60,277 nucleotides of DNA from an uncultured Clostridia bacterium (GTDB lineage: Bacteria; Bacillota; Clostridia; Christensenellales; UBA1242): positions 1 through 60,277 of the forward strand of contig CAKVMD010000007.1 in assembly GCA_934771475.1 (NCBI GenBank), in the 5' to 3' direction. The stretch's first letter is position 1; the number at the start of each line of letters is the position of its first letter. Below the pieces are notes generated by a model. The model made no database searches and was not told the origin of the DNA. It was given only the letters and a program-made list of their open reading frames with translations. The position numbers and the translations under genes are program-made. Of the stretch, positions 1 through 8,923 are shown in pieces.

Positions 1-1783
1 AATCATATTCTCCAAATTTTAATTCAACAGTTTTATTATCTGTATTGAATTTAATTGATCCACCGTTTGCAGAATAACAAGATTGTTCAGCAATATTTCC
101 TTTAGAAATTGTCCAACTATATTCAATATATCCTTCATTTTCGCCCGTTTTATCGTGTTTTGTGATTGTTATATTTCTATGAGGAGAATCAGTTAAATAT
201 TTTTCGTTATAATATAAATTTGGATTAATATAACATCTTATAAAATACCTACCAACAGCTGAAGAACAAACATAAAGGTTTTCATTTTCATCTTGTTCAA
301 ATTTAGCATCAGTATAAATACAATAAGATTTATTCGCTTCAAATTCTGTTTTCAAGCGTTGTGCAAGTTCTGTTTGCGTTACGTCATAAGGAATCAATGC
401 ATAATCTGGTGCATTAAGTTGAAATTTCATTTTTTCAGGATTACCATTTCTATCGGTTGAATACTTAAAGTTGTTTGGATCGTTTAAAACATCTAATGTA
501 GGTGCTAAATATGCAGTTCTGTGAAGGATAATTGTAATTTCAAATTCTTTAGATTCAGCATAAACTGCCCCATATTCATCTCCTTTAGGCACAAACTTAA
601 CCTTGGTTGTTATTGTGTTTATTTCACCTTTAGTGCTATCAAAGTTATATGTTGTTTGAGGATGATTGACTTCCGCAAGGGTGCCATAATCATTAATTTC
701 ATTATCACTTTCATCCCAGGACTCTTTAAAATTATGCCATATCAATGTTTCACTTGTTAATTTGTTGTCATTTACTAAATTATCATTTTCGTCATTAAGG
801 TCAGAATTGAAAAGTAATGATAGTTTACCATTTATTTTTGAATTACCGAAAGATGAATAACCATTACCACTTGATATGCCACGTAACATTTCATCAAGAG
901 TGACACCTCTACAAAGATATTGGTTAAAGGTGAAATCAATCTTAAAATCCTCTGCAGTTGCAACGATTGGTGATTTTTCTACAACAAGAGTTTGATAAGC
1001 AGAATATGATTCAAGGTAATTTTCTTGTTCTTTTATTTCAGCAAAAATCAAATATTTACCTGGTTTCACACCCTCTAAATATGATAAATCAAAAGCACTA
1101 TAAGTTTCAGAATTGTAAATTTCGTTTGGTTTTGGCAAAGCGTTGATTTCTTCTTGTGTTAGTGAAGAAATGTCGTAATTATCATAGTTTGTTGAATCAT
1201 CACTTTTGTTTAAAATATAAATTTTTTCAACAATACTATCGTCTAATTGGGTGTTGCCATTAAAAACGCTATAGTCGATACCTTTAAACTTTGTTCCATA
1301 GTAAATTTTATTTTCACCAATATTTCCCACTTTACTTGTAACTTTTAAAGTGTAGTTGCTATTATCGTTTACTTTTGAAACATAGATATTAACTTCGCAA
1401 GAATTGTCTTTATAATTTAAAGTTAACCTCCAAGAGCCAGCTGTAAGATTTGAATTCTCACACATTTGAGTGTATTCTTCAAAAGTTTTAGTAACTCTAC
1501 TTTCCTCGAAACCATCAGCCGAAAAACTTACGGTTATCTGAACATTAGTCAATTCAACATTTTCATCAGAACCATCTGAATAATATGCTTTTATTTTTAT
1601 ATTGTTAAGTCCAGTAGTATTACCAAAATCTCTGGTTTCGTGAATTGATTCTGAATATTCACCATCAGCCAAAGATACTTGAATGTAATTTAACTTTTTA
1701 TCATTTCCACAGGCACTTAACAAAAATATGCAAGGAATAATTAAGCAAAAAGCAAAAATAAAACTCAATAATTTCTTTTTCAA
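1..1783 (-). CDS. Surface lipoprotein, partial (runs off left edge)
   Basis: An open reverse-strand frame continues from a TTG start at 1783 to the window edge (about 594 residues seen, C-terminus missing). The TTG is chosen because an AAGGAGGA ribosome site lies 7 bases upstream (1791-1798) and the product opens with a lysine-rich n-region, a hydrophobic core and the lipobox LSAC, giving a mature N-terminal cysteine at about residue 24. The rest is a secreted, Asn/Ser/Tyr-rich beta-type sequence with a stretch resembling MBG-like modules (around residues 235-270, GKYLIFAEIKEQENY). No enzymatic motif was seen. It is probably an extracellular, lipid-anchored surface protein. Function unknown. 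Confidence 0.8.
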   Translation of the reverse strand, partial: MKKKLLSFIFAFCLIIPCIFLLSACGNDKKLNYIQVSLADGEYSESIHETRDFGNTTGLNNIKIKAYYSDGSDENVELTNVQITVSFSADGFEESRVTKTFEEYTQMCENSNLTAGSWRLTLNYKDNSCEVNIYVSKVNDNSNYTLKVTSKVGNIGENKIYYGTKFKGIDYSVFNGNTQLDDSIVEKIYILNKSDDSTNYDNYDISSLTQEEINALPKPNEIYNSETYSAFDLSYLEGVKPGKYLIFAEIKEQENYLESYSAYQTLVVEKSPIVATAEDFKIDFTFNQYLCRGVTLDEMLRGISSGNGYSSFGNSKINGKLSLLFNSDLNDENDNLVNDNKLTSETLIWHNFKESWDESDNEINDYGTLAEVNHPQTTYNFDSTKGEINTITTKVKFVPKGDEYGAVYAESKEFEITIILHRTAYLAPTLDVLNDPNNFKYSTDRNGNPEKMKFQLNAPDYALIPYDVTQTELAQRLKTEFEANKSYCIYTDAKFEQDENENLYVCSSAVGRYFIRCYINPNLYYNEKYLTDSPHRNITITKHDKTGENEGYIEYSWTISKGNIAEQSCYSANGGSIKFNTDNKTVELKFGEYD

Positions 1784-1923
1784 TTTATTTTCCTCCTTAA
1801 AATTGAATTCCTATTTTTATTATAGCATATATTTTAAGAAATTTTATACAAAATTTTAATTTTTTCAAAAAAGTGATGCTACTCTTTTTTTATGCCCTTG
1901 ATAAACGAGCAGTTGAGAAATGA

Positions 1924-1952
1924 TTGACTACTATTATAAATAGTAGTATCAT
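1924..1952 (+). promoter_or_regulatory. Promoter with palindromic operator in the spacer
   Basis: TTGACT (1924-1929) and TATCAT (1947-1952) are 17 bp apart. The spacer and -35 edge hold a perfect 7+7 inverted repeat, CTACTAT-N5-ATAGTAG (1928-1946). This precedes the methyltransferase gene by a very short leader. A repressor bound there would block the promoter. The regulator is not identified. Confidence 0.45.
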
Positions 1953-1970
1953 TCTTTATAGAGGGGAGAA

Positions 1971-2498
1971 ATGACAAAGCAATTAAATCATGTTGAGCTT
2001 AAGGGGAGACAAATAAGGTTTTCTCCCAACATAGTTCTGGTTTTAGAGAATTTAGAGCATGAAGAAAACACCGGCTCTGCTTTTCGCTTGGCAGATGCTT
2101 TCGGTATAAGAAAAATTTTAATTGTTACAAATAAAGAACTTGAAGTGAAAAAGGTGGAAAAGACTGCAAGAAATTGCACAAAAAATGTGCCTTTTGAAAT
2201 AGTGTCAACAATTAATGAAGCTTTTGCTAAAATTAAGGAATTAAAATGTCTGCCTGTTAGTGTCGAAATTTGTGATAACAGTGTGCCTTTAAGAGATTGT
2301 GATTTTTCTCAATATAAGGGAGTTGCCCTGATAGTAGGAAATGAACGGGAAGGAGTCAGTCAATATGCTCTCGATAATTCCGCTTTTTCTGTTCATATAG
2401 ACATGTATGGGGTCAACTCTTCTATAAATGTATCTACCGCCCTAGCCATTGCTCTTTATAAGTGTAGTGAAGATTACTTATTGAAGAAAAGATATTAA
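1971..2498 (+). CDS. SpoU/TrmH-family RNA 2'-O-methyltransferase
   Basis: A 175-residue SPOUT methyltransferase that would transfer a methyl group from S-adenosylmethionine to a ribose 2'-OH in tRNA or rRNA. All three knot motifs are visible: motif 1 ENTGSAFRLADAFG (about residues 30-43), motif 2 IVGNEREGVS (about 122-131) and motif 3 MYGVNSSINVSTALAIALY (about 145-163). The length suits a minimal TrmH/TrmL-type enzyme without an N-terminal substrate domain. ATG 1971 follows a GAGGGGAG site. The target nucleotide cannot be told from sequence alone. The gene has its own promoter and is followed by an unrelated lipoprotein gene. Confidence 0.85.
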   Translation: MTKQLNHVELKGRQIRFSPNIVLVLENLEHEENTGSAFRLADAFGIRKILIVTNKELEVKKVEKTARNCTKNVPFEIVSTINEAFAKIKELKCLPVSVEICDNSVPLRDCDFSQYKGVALIVGNEREGVSQYALDNSAFSVHIDMYGVNSSINVSTALAIALYKCSEDYLLKKRY

Positions 2499-2546
2499 AC
2501 AATGCTTTGAATAATTAAGAAAAGTTTGTATAGGAGAAAAGTAGAG

Positions 2547-3956
2547 ATGAAAAAAGTCATTAAAATATTTTCACTTTGCTTTGTATTAATATTTTCTTGT
2601 GTGGCTTTTTGCGCTTGCTCTTTAAAAAGAGATAACGCGGACTCAAAATTAAAAGAATATCCCAATATTCCAAATGAAATTTTAAGAGAGGTAAGTGAAG
2701 TCGTTACGCCTGAAATGTTTGGAGCTGTTGGCGATGGCGTAACAGATGACACCGATGCAGTTCAAAAATGTCTTGCAAAATATGCTGATAACAAAAGTGT
2801 TTGTGCATTAACAAAAACTTATGCTTGTTCTTCAAAATATTTTCAAGACCAAAACAACCTCTTGCAAGGGCTGAGAGTTTATCCAAACACTTACATATAT
2901 CTTTCTGGGGCGCTTGTTGCACATTCAAAAGACGGCCATGGAATCAGCCTCCAACTTTTTGAATACAACGGAGATAACGGATTATACAAAAATAAAAACA
3001 TAACGATAACAGGCGGGGGAACGATTGACGCATTTGGGCAAGATGAAAACACTACAAGATACAACTCAATGCTTCGTATGGGGCATGGAGAGAATATAAA
3101 AATTGAAAACATAACTTTTAAAAACGCAACCCGTTATCATGGAATAGAAATCACGTCTTGCAAAAATGTTTTAATAAATAATTGCAAATTTGAAGCGTTT
3201 TATGCTCATAATTCTTGTGATAAGAGTGGCGAAAAAAATCATAGCGTTGTAGGACCTCATGAGTTTATACAAATTGAAGAATTAGACAGCGGTGGCTCTG
3301 GGGGAATGACACCTTATGACAGTCCTATTGTCCCAGAAGATATAACTATTTCAAATTGCATTTTTTCAAGTGGTAATGGCGAGTTATACAAGGCTATTGG
3401 CGACCATGGGAAAAGAAACAACATTTACAAAAATATTAAAATCTTAAATAATACCTTCAAAAACACCACTAAAAATCTTGGATATAATGAAAAAGTTAAT
3501 CCTAGCAATAATTGTGTCGTTGGGTTCTATACAAAAGTTGACGGACTAGAAATCTCTGGCAATACTTTTGAAAATTGTAACGCAAATGCAATTTGCGCTT
3601 CGGGCAATGTTGAAATCAAAAACAACACTTTTAAAAATATTTTGCTTGGCGGAATATCAGTTCTATTTGATAGTGAAATAACGATTTCAAACAACACTTT
3701 TGAAAGTATTGCGACCTACAATATTTCAAATAACGACAACTATTTCTCTTATATAAAAATAGGTAATAGTGAAAGTGCAATAAATGTTAATGCCGTAATT
3801 TCAAACAATACTTTCAAAAATGAAAGTGAAATAAATATAAAAATTTTAGAATGCTACGAATTTACAAATTCTTCTTATACTTATACAGACAATCAAGAAA
3901 TCGGGGATTTTGATAAAAGTTGTATAGAACTTGTTTTAAATGGAGGTAAATTATGA
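2547..3956 (+). CDS. Pectate-lyase-superfamily right-handed beta-helix lipoprotein
   Basis: A 469-residue lipoprotein. The ATG at 2547 is preferred over an in-frame TTG at 2526 because the AGGAGA site (about 2532-2537) precedes it and it begins a clean signal peptide (MKKVIKIF...) ending in a Cys-containing lipobox (FCAC). Residues of about 50-75 carry the pectate_lyase_3 signature PEMFGAVGDGVTDDTDAVQ. The remainder is built of beta-helix coils with Asn ladders (ISNNTF, IKNNTF, ISNCIF). The fold is typical of polysaccharide lyases, GH28-like hydrolases and phage tailspikes. An extracellular glycan-active role is likely but the substrate is unknown. The stop overlaps the next gene (ATGA), so the two are translationally coupled. 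Confidence 0.8.
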   Translation: MKKVIKIFSLCFVLIFSCVAFCACSLKRDNADSKLKEYPNIPNEILREVSEVVTPEMFGAVGDGVTDDTDAVQKCLAKYADNKSVCALTKTYACSSKYFQDQNNLLQGLRVYPNTYIYLSGALVAHSKDGHGISLQLFEYNGDNGLYKNKNITITGGGTIDAFGQDENTTRYNSMLRMGHGENIKIENITFKNATRYHGIEITSCKNVLINNCKFEAFYAHNSCDKSGEKNHSVVGPHEFIQIEELDSGGSGGMTPYDSPIVPEDITISNCIFSSGNGELYKAIGDHGKRNNIYKNIKILNNTFKNTTKNLGYNEKVNPSNNCVVGFYTKVDGLEISGNTFENCNANAICASGNVEIKNNTFKNILLGGISVLFDSEITISNNTFESIATYNISNNDNYFSYIKIGNSESAINVNAVISNNTFKNESEINIKILECYEFTNSSYTYTDNQEIGDFDKSCIELVLNGGKL

Positions 3957-4501
3957 AATTTATAGCATTACTCCGCGGAATCAATATAAGTGGTAGAAAC
4001 AAAATTTCAATGGCGGAGTTAAAGAGTGTATTGCAAGAAAATAATTACAAAAAGGTGGAAACTTACATAAATAGTGGGAACGTCATCTTTGAAAGCGATA
4101 CAAAATGTAAACAAAATCTTATGCAAGACATTTCCAGAATAATCAAAAACAACTTCAACCTTGATATACCAGTTATGGTTATTGATGAAAATGAACTTGA
4201 AGATGTGCTGAGTCATGGTCCTGAATGGTGGGGCACAGCAAATAAAAGTGTCTATGATAATTTAATTTTCATCATTCCGCCGGCAACTTTTGATAGGATT
4301 TATAATACAATAGGCCAGCCCAATGATTATGAGAAAATTAAAGATTATAAAAATTATATTTTTTGGTCATACGATGCAAAAAATTATAGTAAATCAAACT
4401 GGTGGGTAAGAACATCAAGTACAAAGATAAAAGACATGATTACAATCAGAACTGCCAACACCATGAAAAAAGTATTTGAAAAATGTAAAACTAATCCTTA
4501 A
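3953..4501 (+). CDS. DUF1697 domain protein
   Basis: A 182-residue cytoplasmic protein matching DUF1697 along its full length. The N-terminus has the family pattern FIALLRGINISGRNKISM followed by YINSGNVIFES. The biochemical role of DUF1697 is not established. It starts with an ATG overlapping the TGA of the beta-helix lipoprotein gene by 4 bases, so it is probably co-translated with it. That pairing is unexpected because one product is exported and the other is not. A strong hairpin terminator follows 40 bases downstream. Confidence 0.85.
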   Translation: MKFIALLRGINISGRNKISMAELKSVLQENNYKKVETYINSGNVIFESDTKCKQNLMQDISRIIKNNFNLDIPVMVIDENELEDVLSHGPEWWGTANKSVYDNLIFIIPPATFDRIYNTIGQPNDYEKIKDYKNYIFWSYDAKNYSKSNWWVRTSSTKIKDMITIRTANTMKKVFEKCKTNP

Positions 4502-4541
4502 AATTTGCGATAATTTTCTGAAATTTGAGCTTTAATACGAT

Positions 4542-4573
4542 AAAAATCCACCAGTGAAACTGGTGGATTTTTT
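4542..4573. terminator. Bidirectional rho-independent terminator
   Basis: Stem AATCCACCAGT / ACTGGTGGATT with a GAA loop, A-run on the left and T-run on the right. It sits between the converging DUF1697 gene (+) and the flavodoxin pseudogene (-) and can serve both. Confidence 0.9.
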
Positions 4574-4581
4574 ATTAAAAA

Positions 4582-5045
4582 TTATTGAATGGCTTTAATA
4601 AACTTTATGTGCTCTTGGGCTGGTTTATTGAATAAGCCTTGTTCAAAATCAATCTCATGGTCAAGGGCTTTTAAGTCTCTCGTTGAATTTTTCATATACT
4701 GTGGGTCGTTTGTATAACTATATGCAAATGCATAAACTTTTCCCTTAAAACCTTTCAAAGATTTTATAAATGTTGCAACTGGCATTGGGAAAGTGTACCA
4801 CCAGATTGGGAAGAAAAGCAAAACATTATCATAATTTGAAAAGTCGACATTTAATTTTTTTATTTCGGGATAAACCCTGTTTCTCCATTCCTCTTTCGCC
4901 TCATGGTAGGCGCAAGTATCATAATTGCTAGAATAAGGAATTTTTCGCTCTATTCTTTCACATCAAAGTTAAACTCTTTGTTGGTTTCATTTATTAAGTG
5001 CTGTATTTTTTCTGAGTAAGAAAAGTATACTATCAAATTTTTCAT
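4582..5045 (-). pseudogene. Flavodoxin-family protein, frameshifted
   Basis: The ATG at 5045 with an AGGAGA site begins MKNLIVYFSYS, the flavodoxin beta-1/phosphate-loop start, but the frame hits TAG after DVKE (about 4950-4960). Continuing in another frame from there gives PYSSNYDTCAYHEAKEEW, then the FMN-binding signature LLFFPIWWYTFPMPVATF and a C-terminal helix ending at 4582. One indel near 4950-4962 therefore breaks an otherwise recognisable flavodoxin of about 150 residues. The Gly-Asn-Thr part of the phosphate loop also looks shortened. A sequencing error is possible. If intact it would be an FMN electron carrier or NADPH:quinone reductase-like protein. Confidence 0.75.
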
Positions 5046-5171
5046 AATCTTTTCTCCTTTTACATGGTTGCTATATCATAATGCACAAATTTAAGGCAAT
5101 TTTTTAACAAAATTGAAAATTGTAGGAAACTCGACTAAGAAGTGCAAGCGTTTTTAATTAAAGCGCCTATG

Positions 5172-5660
5172 CTATATAATTTTTTCAAGTTTCAAAAGGT
5201 CTATTTTTTTGTCGAGTCCGCCATTATAACCGACAAGTTTATTGTTCTTGCCAACTACGCGGTGGCAAGGCACAATAAGGCAAATTGGATTGTTTTTAGC
5301 ACATGAGCCCACTGCTTGTGCTGACATTTTTTGTAAGCCTCTTTCCTTAGCCACTTGTTTTGCTATTTCGCCATAAGTTAGGGTTTGACCATAAGGAATG
5401 AGTGCAATTTTGCTTATAACTTGTTGTCTAAAATGTGATAGGTTTAACAGTTTTATTGGTGGGGTAAAGTCAGGCACTTGCCCACTGAAATAAATATCAA
5501 GCCATTTCCGTGTTTGCTCAAAAATGGGTAAAGACTTTTCTTCATATTGGCAAACTTTTTCTGCGTGCGAGGAACTTACAAAACAAAGGTCGGTAAGGTA
5601 CTCTCCGTCGCTCCCCATAACAAGGTCGCCAGACTTTGAGTGGTAGAATCCTTTAAACAT
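5172..5660 (-). CDS. ogt: Methylated-DNA--protein-cysteine S-methyltransferase (Ogt type)
   Basis: A 162-residue alkyltransferase that removes O6-alkyl groups from guanine by irreversible transfer to its own cysteine. The active site PCHRVVG is intact, followed by the family tail YNGGLDKKIDLLKLE. Upstream is the helix-turn-helix segment YGEIAKQV and QAVGSCAKNNP. The start is placed at 5660 (MFKGFYHSK) rather than 5681 because an AGAAGGTG site is correctly spaced and the first residues then match Ogt proteins. The gene overlaps the end of the upstream HD gene by 8 bases, indicating one transcript. Confidence 0.9.
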   Translation of the reverse strand: MFKGFYHSKSGDLVMGSDGEYLTDLCFVSSSHAEKVCQYEEKSLPIFEQTRKWLDIYFSGQVPDFTPPIKLLNLSHFRQQVISKIALIPYGQTLTYGEIAKQVAKERGLQKMSAQAVGSCAKNNPICLIVPCHRVVGKNNKLVGYNGGLDKKIDLLKLEKII

Positions 5661-6300
5661 CTTGCACCTTCTTGCAAACAAATTTGTAGGGTCTACTTAA
5701 AGCTTCTGAAAGCATCGAAAACACGGAAAGCAATTTTCTGCCAAAGTGTCCGCTTTCAAATTCCTCTTTATTAAAGCCATCTCCGACAACAAATTCTAGT
5801 AATATTTCATTCTCGCCGAGCGAGAAATTCAACTTTTGAATTGAAAGGTAAATGGGGTTGACTGGATGCTCGGGAATATTTGGATTGTACCTTGAAGAGA
5901 CAAAATCGAGTTTATCAGCAAGGACTAGACAAAGCGGAATAGGGGATTGATAATCAGATAGGTCTTTCCCTCCATGCCTTGAAATCGCATCGCAAATTAT
6001 CTCGACTTCATTTGGGGTAAAACCATTTTTTTCAAGATATGGTCTGGCAATAATTCCGCCTGACAGTGCGTGCTCTTCGCGACCATTTATATATCCTATG
6101 TCATGAAGAGCGCAGGCAACGTATAAAAGGCGCTTTTGATAGTTGTTTAAATTGAATGATTTTGCGAGACTTTTGGCGTTTTCAATGACATGATTGACGT
6201 GCAAAAACCCATGGTTGACAGGAAAATCTTTTTTCAACTGTTCAACTTTTGCATAAGTATCCAAATAGAATTGAGATTTTTGAATGGCTTTGTAGTTCAT
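5653..6300 (-). CDS. HD-domain phosphohydrolase
   Basis: A 215-residue soluble HD-superfamily protein. The metal site is visible: H in HGFLHVNHV (about residues 31-39), the HD doublet in ACALHDIGY (about 65-73), and H in EEHALSGG and SRHGGKD further on. It would be a metal-dependent phosphohydrolase. The substrate is unknown. ATG 6300 is chosen for its GGAG site at 7-base spacing; a GTG at 6306 would be too close. The 3' end overlaps ogt, suggesting co-expression with a DNA repair enzyme. Confidence 0.75.
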   Translation of the reverse strand: MNYKAIQKSQFYLDTYAKVEQLKKDFPVNHGFLHVNHVIENAKSLAKSFNLNNYQKRLLYVACALHDIGYINGREEHALSGGIIARPYLEKNGFTPNEVEIICDAISRHGGKDLSDYQSPIPLCLVLADKLDFVSSRYNPNIPEHPVNPIYLSIQKLNFSLGENEILLEFVVGDGFNKEEFESGHFGRKLLSVFSMLSEALSRPYKFVCKKVQDV

Positions 6301-6545
6301 AATCACGCTCCATAATTTAAAACAAATAGTATTGTTCTAAAAAGATTATACAATAAGTTTTAAAATTTTCAAATGCATTTTAGCGGAGATTTGGTTGTTG
6401 CTTATTTTACAGAAATTAAGTCAAAAGGCGTGCAAAAGATAATTAAATTCAAAAATTGGCAAAATTTTATCCTAAAATACACCTTTTAAAGTTGTTTTTT
6501 TGTGGGCATCGTACGTTAAACTACTTATGTAAATAGGAGGGGAAA

Positions 6546-6877
6546 ATGAAAAGAAGAAAATCATTCATCACTTTTTTGCTAACTTTGTGTTTGGGGTGAG
6601 CGCAATGTTTGGGTTGACTGCTTGTGGAAATTCGGATCCGGCAACCTATGTGTGGGAAAGAACATGGAGTTATCAAGGAGTAGTAGATGCTGGCTGGCGC
6701 AATTTAGGTCGGGATGAAAATGGAAATGAAGGAACGGTTGTCGAAGTACTGCTAGAAAGAGAACTCAAAAAAGATAACCTTGACCTTGAAAATGCTGATA
6801 TAAATGAGCAAAGTGAAGTTATAAGCACAACGCTTTATATCAGCTTTACTGCATGCTTCTCTGCTGTCGAGGATTAA
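6546..6877 (+). pseudogene. Small lipoprotein with a frameshift inside its signal peptide
   Basis: The ATG at 6546 has an AGGAGG site and encodes MKRRKSFITFLLTLCLG before a TGA. In the next frame the sequence continues VSAMFGLTACGNSDP. Joined, the two halves form a textbook lipoprotein signal peptide with lipobox LTAC. The shift maps to a run of four G at about 6592-6595, where one extra G would restore a product of about 110 residues ending at 6877. The mature part (YVWERTWSYQG...) is unrecognised and short. Options are a decayed gene, a sequencing error or slippage-controlled expression. Confidence 0.6.
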
Positions 6878-6987
6878 AGAGTCAGATTTAAATACTACAA
6901 AGTTTAAATAAGAGGAAAAGAAAATTGAAACTTTTTACGCAATTTTTGTGGGATTTCTAGGGGTATACGCCTTCCTTATGGTTAAAA

Positions 6988-7017
6988 TAAAAAGGGCTAC
7001 ATAAGGTAGCCTTTTTT
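6988..7017. terminator. Rho-independent terminator
   Basis: Stem GGCTAC / GTAGCC with loop ATAAG, flanked by A5 and T6. It sits between the broken lipoprotein (+) and the ASCH gene (-), which converge. Confidence 0.85.
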
Positions 7018-7047
7018 GAGTTTCCAGTTTGGATAGGTTGGAAATCG

Positions 7048-7446
7048 TCATTTTGTTGAATTTAGAACTAGCCATCCTGCGCCATTTGAGCGCTTGACTT
7101 TTGTTGGGGGAATAGACCTTACACTTGTAAGCCAAATTAAAGTGAGATATTTTTTTTGAGAAACTTCATTCCAATTAGTAAATTTATCTATTCCAATCTC
7201 TTTGCCATATTTTACTCTAATTTCTTCCGCAACGAGGGGAGTAAGTTCATAAAATTCGACTTTTTCAGCCACTGCCGAGGCGATTACATCTTTGCCGGTT
7301 TCTTTTAAAAGTATGGTTTCGCCAGAGGTGATTTTTTGATAGGGTGCAATTTTATTATTGCTCCATCTGCTTTCAATGGTTTTCTCCCCATTTAAAATCA
7401 TATTAAGAAATGGTTGTTTTAAAATTGCTATATGTGTAGTTTTCAT
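7048..7446 (-). CDS. ASCH domain protein
   Basis: A 132-residue protein that is almost entirely one ASCH domain, a PUA-like beta-barrel that binds RNA or modified nucleotides. The family motif GxKxxExR appears as GEKTIESRW at about residues 19-27. Some stand-alone ASCH proteins hydrolyse N4-acetylcytidine; whether this one does is not known. The start at 7446 has a perfect AAGGAGA site. It belongs to a reverse-strand run with the UDG-like protein, HD protein and Ogt, although the lipoprotein pseudogene on the other strand lies between them. Confidence 0.8.
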   Translation of the reverse strand: MKTTHIAILKQPFLNMILNGEKTIESRWSNNKIAPYQKITSGETILLKETGKDVIASAVAEKVEFYELTPLVAEEIRVKYGKEIGIDKFTNWNEVSQKKYLTLIWLTSVRSIPPTKVKRSNGAGWLVLNSTK

Positions 7447-7552
7447 ATCGTCTCCTTAAAGTGCGATGTGTTTTTTAAATTTTGCCAAACCTAATTTCAA
7501 GTCGCTAAATGCGACCTCTTTTTAAATGGTTGTTAACTTCATTTATGCAATC

Positions 7553-8131
7553 TTAGTTGCGAGGAGGTTGTGATTCGAGTTCTCTGCCGATAACTTCTGT
7601 GAATATTTGCTCATTGCCCTTGTAGCAAAGCGGATTTGCGGGTGAGGTGTGATAAATGGGGATTATAGTCTTTGGTGTTCCATTAACCAGCCTTGTGAAT
7701 TTTTTGCCAACAAAATCTTTTAAGCGGGTTACTTTTTGCCCTAGAATAGCCTCGGTAGGAAATTGTCCCATTGGCAAAATGATGTCGCAGTCAAAAAGTT
7801 CGAGTTGCCTTGAAAGGATTGGCCTGCAATTATTTATGTAGGTTCGCAAATTGTTTCTGTCTTGTATTATGCATACGCACGCTTCGGTAAAATTGATTTC
7901 ATCAATCGTGAGCCCAATTAACCTTAAAAGTCTATCAAGAATTTTTCCGCTTGATTGCAATTTGCCCTCTTTATTGTAAAAGGCTCGTCCAGAAACAATC
8001 CATCCATCTTTTGCTGGTGATTCACCTAAAATAAGGATATTGCTTTTGCGTTTTTGAATAGACTTGCATGAAAGTTTTTGTTTGTCTCCGCATTTTTTGC
8101 AGTTTTGTATAAGTGTTTCTAAATCATTCAT
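7553..8131 (-). CDS. Uracil-DNA glycosylase superfamily protein (family 4-like)
   Basis: A 192-residue UDG-fold protein. Motif 1 is GESPAKDGWIVSGRAF (about residues 36-51) and motif 2 is HTSPANP (about 165-171). Four cysteines in the order CxxC (11-14), C near 100 and C about 15 residues later fit the [4Fe-4S] cluster of family-4 enzymes. It would excise uracil from DNA in base-excision repair. No ribosome site precedes ATG 8131. Instead an extended -10 (TGATATAAT, hexamer at 8138-8143 reverse) ends 6 bases before it, so the mRNA may be leaderless. Confidence 0.8.
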   Translation of the reverse strand: MNDLETLIQNCKKCGDKQKLSCKSIQKRKSNILILGESPAKDGWIVSGRAFYNKEGKLQSSGKILDRLLRLIGLTIDEINFTEACVCIIQDRNNLRTYINNCRPILSRQLELFDCDIILPMGQFPTEAILGQKVTRLKDFVGKKFTRLVNGTPKTIIPIYHTSPANPLCYKGNEQIFTEVIGRELESQPPRN

Positions 8132-8233
8132 AAGAAAATTATATCATATTTTCGCGAATGACGCAACACAAGTGGACTTTGTTATTTATTAAAAAATGCA
8201 AGCGTTCAAGTTGATTTAAGCAAAAATAAGTAA

Positions 8234-8259
8234 AAAAATCACGCAAAAGCGTGATTTTT
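8234..8259. terminator. Rho-independent terminator
   Basis: Stem AAAAATCACGC / GCGTGATTTTT with an AAAA loop. It lies downstream of the reverse-strand gene at 8335-8769 and works in either direction. Confidence 0.85.
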
Positions 8260-8334
8260 CTCGTTTTTCTTATTAATTATTAAGTAATTAATTATTTAGA
8301 AATAAAATAGTTCTTATTAAAATGAAAACCCTCT

Positions 8335-8769
8335 TTATTCATTTTCGTGATAGCCATAGACGCCGTTTTGCGCGTTGATAAAGTCGCAATCTTCGCTTGA
8401 ATAACCATTTTGCATGGTGATTGGCATACCTGCGTCATTAAATTGTATGCGAGAGTTAAATTGAGGCATAAGCGCTTCGGACTCTTCTGTTGATAATGAT
8501 TCTTCCACCTTTTGAGGGAGTGGCGCTTTTCCTTGCTGGGTGAGTTTAAGTTCACGCTTTCGCTTTCTTTCTTCTGCCTTTTTCTTCTTTTCAAGGGCTT
8601 TAAGTCTTTCCGCCTCTTTTCTTTCTCTTTCAATTCTTTTGCGGTAGTGCCAAATGCTTTCTTTTGGAGAGTCATCAACGCATCCAGCGACTCTCACGAT
8701 TGGCTGTCCATTTTTGTCAAGAATGATGTTTCCGTCTTTATCGTAGACATATCTATAATATTCTCCCAT
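8335..8769 (-). CDS. Hypothetical charged coiled-coil protein
   Basis: A 144-residue soluble protein, unrecognised. The start at 8769 (MGEYYRYVYDKDGN) is chosen over 8817 because an AGGAG site sits 8 bases upstream. The N-terminus has a short repeat-like Asp/Asn hairpin (DKDGNIILDKNGQ). The middle (about residues 40-90) is a Lys/Glu/Arg-rich helix likely to form a coiled coil or bind nucleic acid. The C-terminus is polar. It is divergent from the Spo0A_C-like gene with about 150 bp between them. Confidence 0.65.
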   Translation of the reverse strand: MGEYYRYVYDKDGNIILDKNGQPIVRVAGCVDDSPKESIWHYRKRIERERKEAERLKALEKKKKAEERKRKRELKLTQQGKAPLPQKVEESLSTEESEALMPQFNSRIQFNDAGMPITMQNGYSSEDCDFINAQNGVYGYHENE

Positions 8770-8826
8770 ATATCTATCTCCTAAAAATATCTTATCAAAG
8801 TTTTGCCAAGTTGTCAATATTAAATT

Positions 8827-8900
8827 TTGTCGACAAATTTGTAAAAAATTTTAAATATTTTTGAAAAATTATTTACAAAACAACAAATTTATGCTATAAT
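8827..8900 (+). promoter_or_regulatory. Promoter with a 0A-box-like palindrome
   Basis: TTTACA (8872-8877) and TATAAT (8895-8900) are 17 bp apart, with a TG extension at 8892-8893. About 40 bp upstream is the perfect palindrome TTGTCGACAA (8827-8836), whose half TGTCGAC differs at one base from the Spo0A box TGTCGAA. The downstream gene encodes a Spo0A C-terminal domain. Confidence 0.6.
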
Positions 8901-8923
8901 CTTGCAAAGGAGGAGTAATTATT

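Noticed and set aside
6913..6999. 27-codon membrane peptide
   Set aside because: An open frame with a hydrophobic stretch exists, but it would need an ATT start; evidence too weak.
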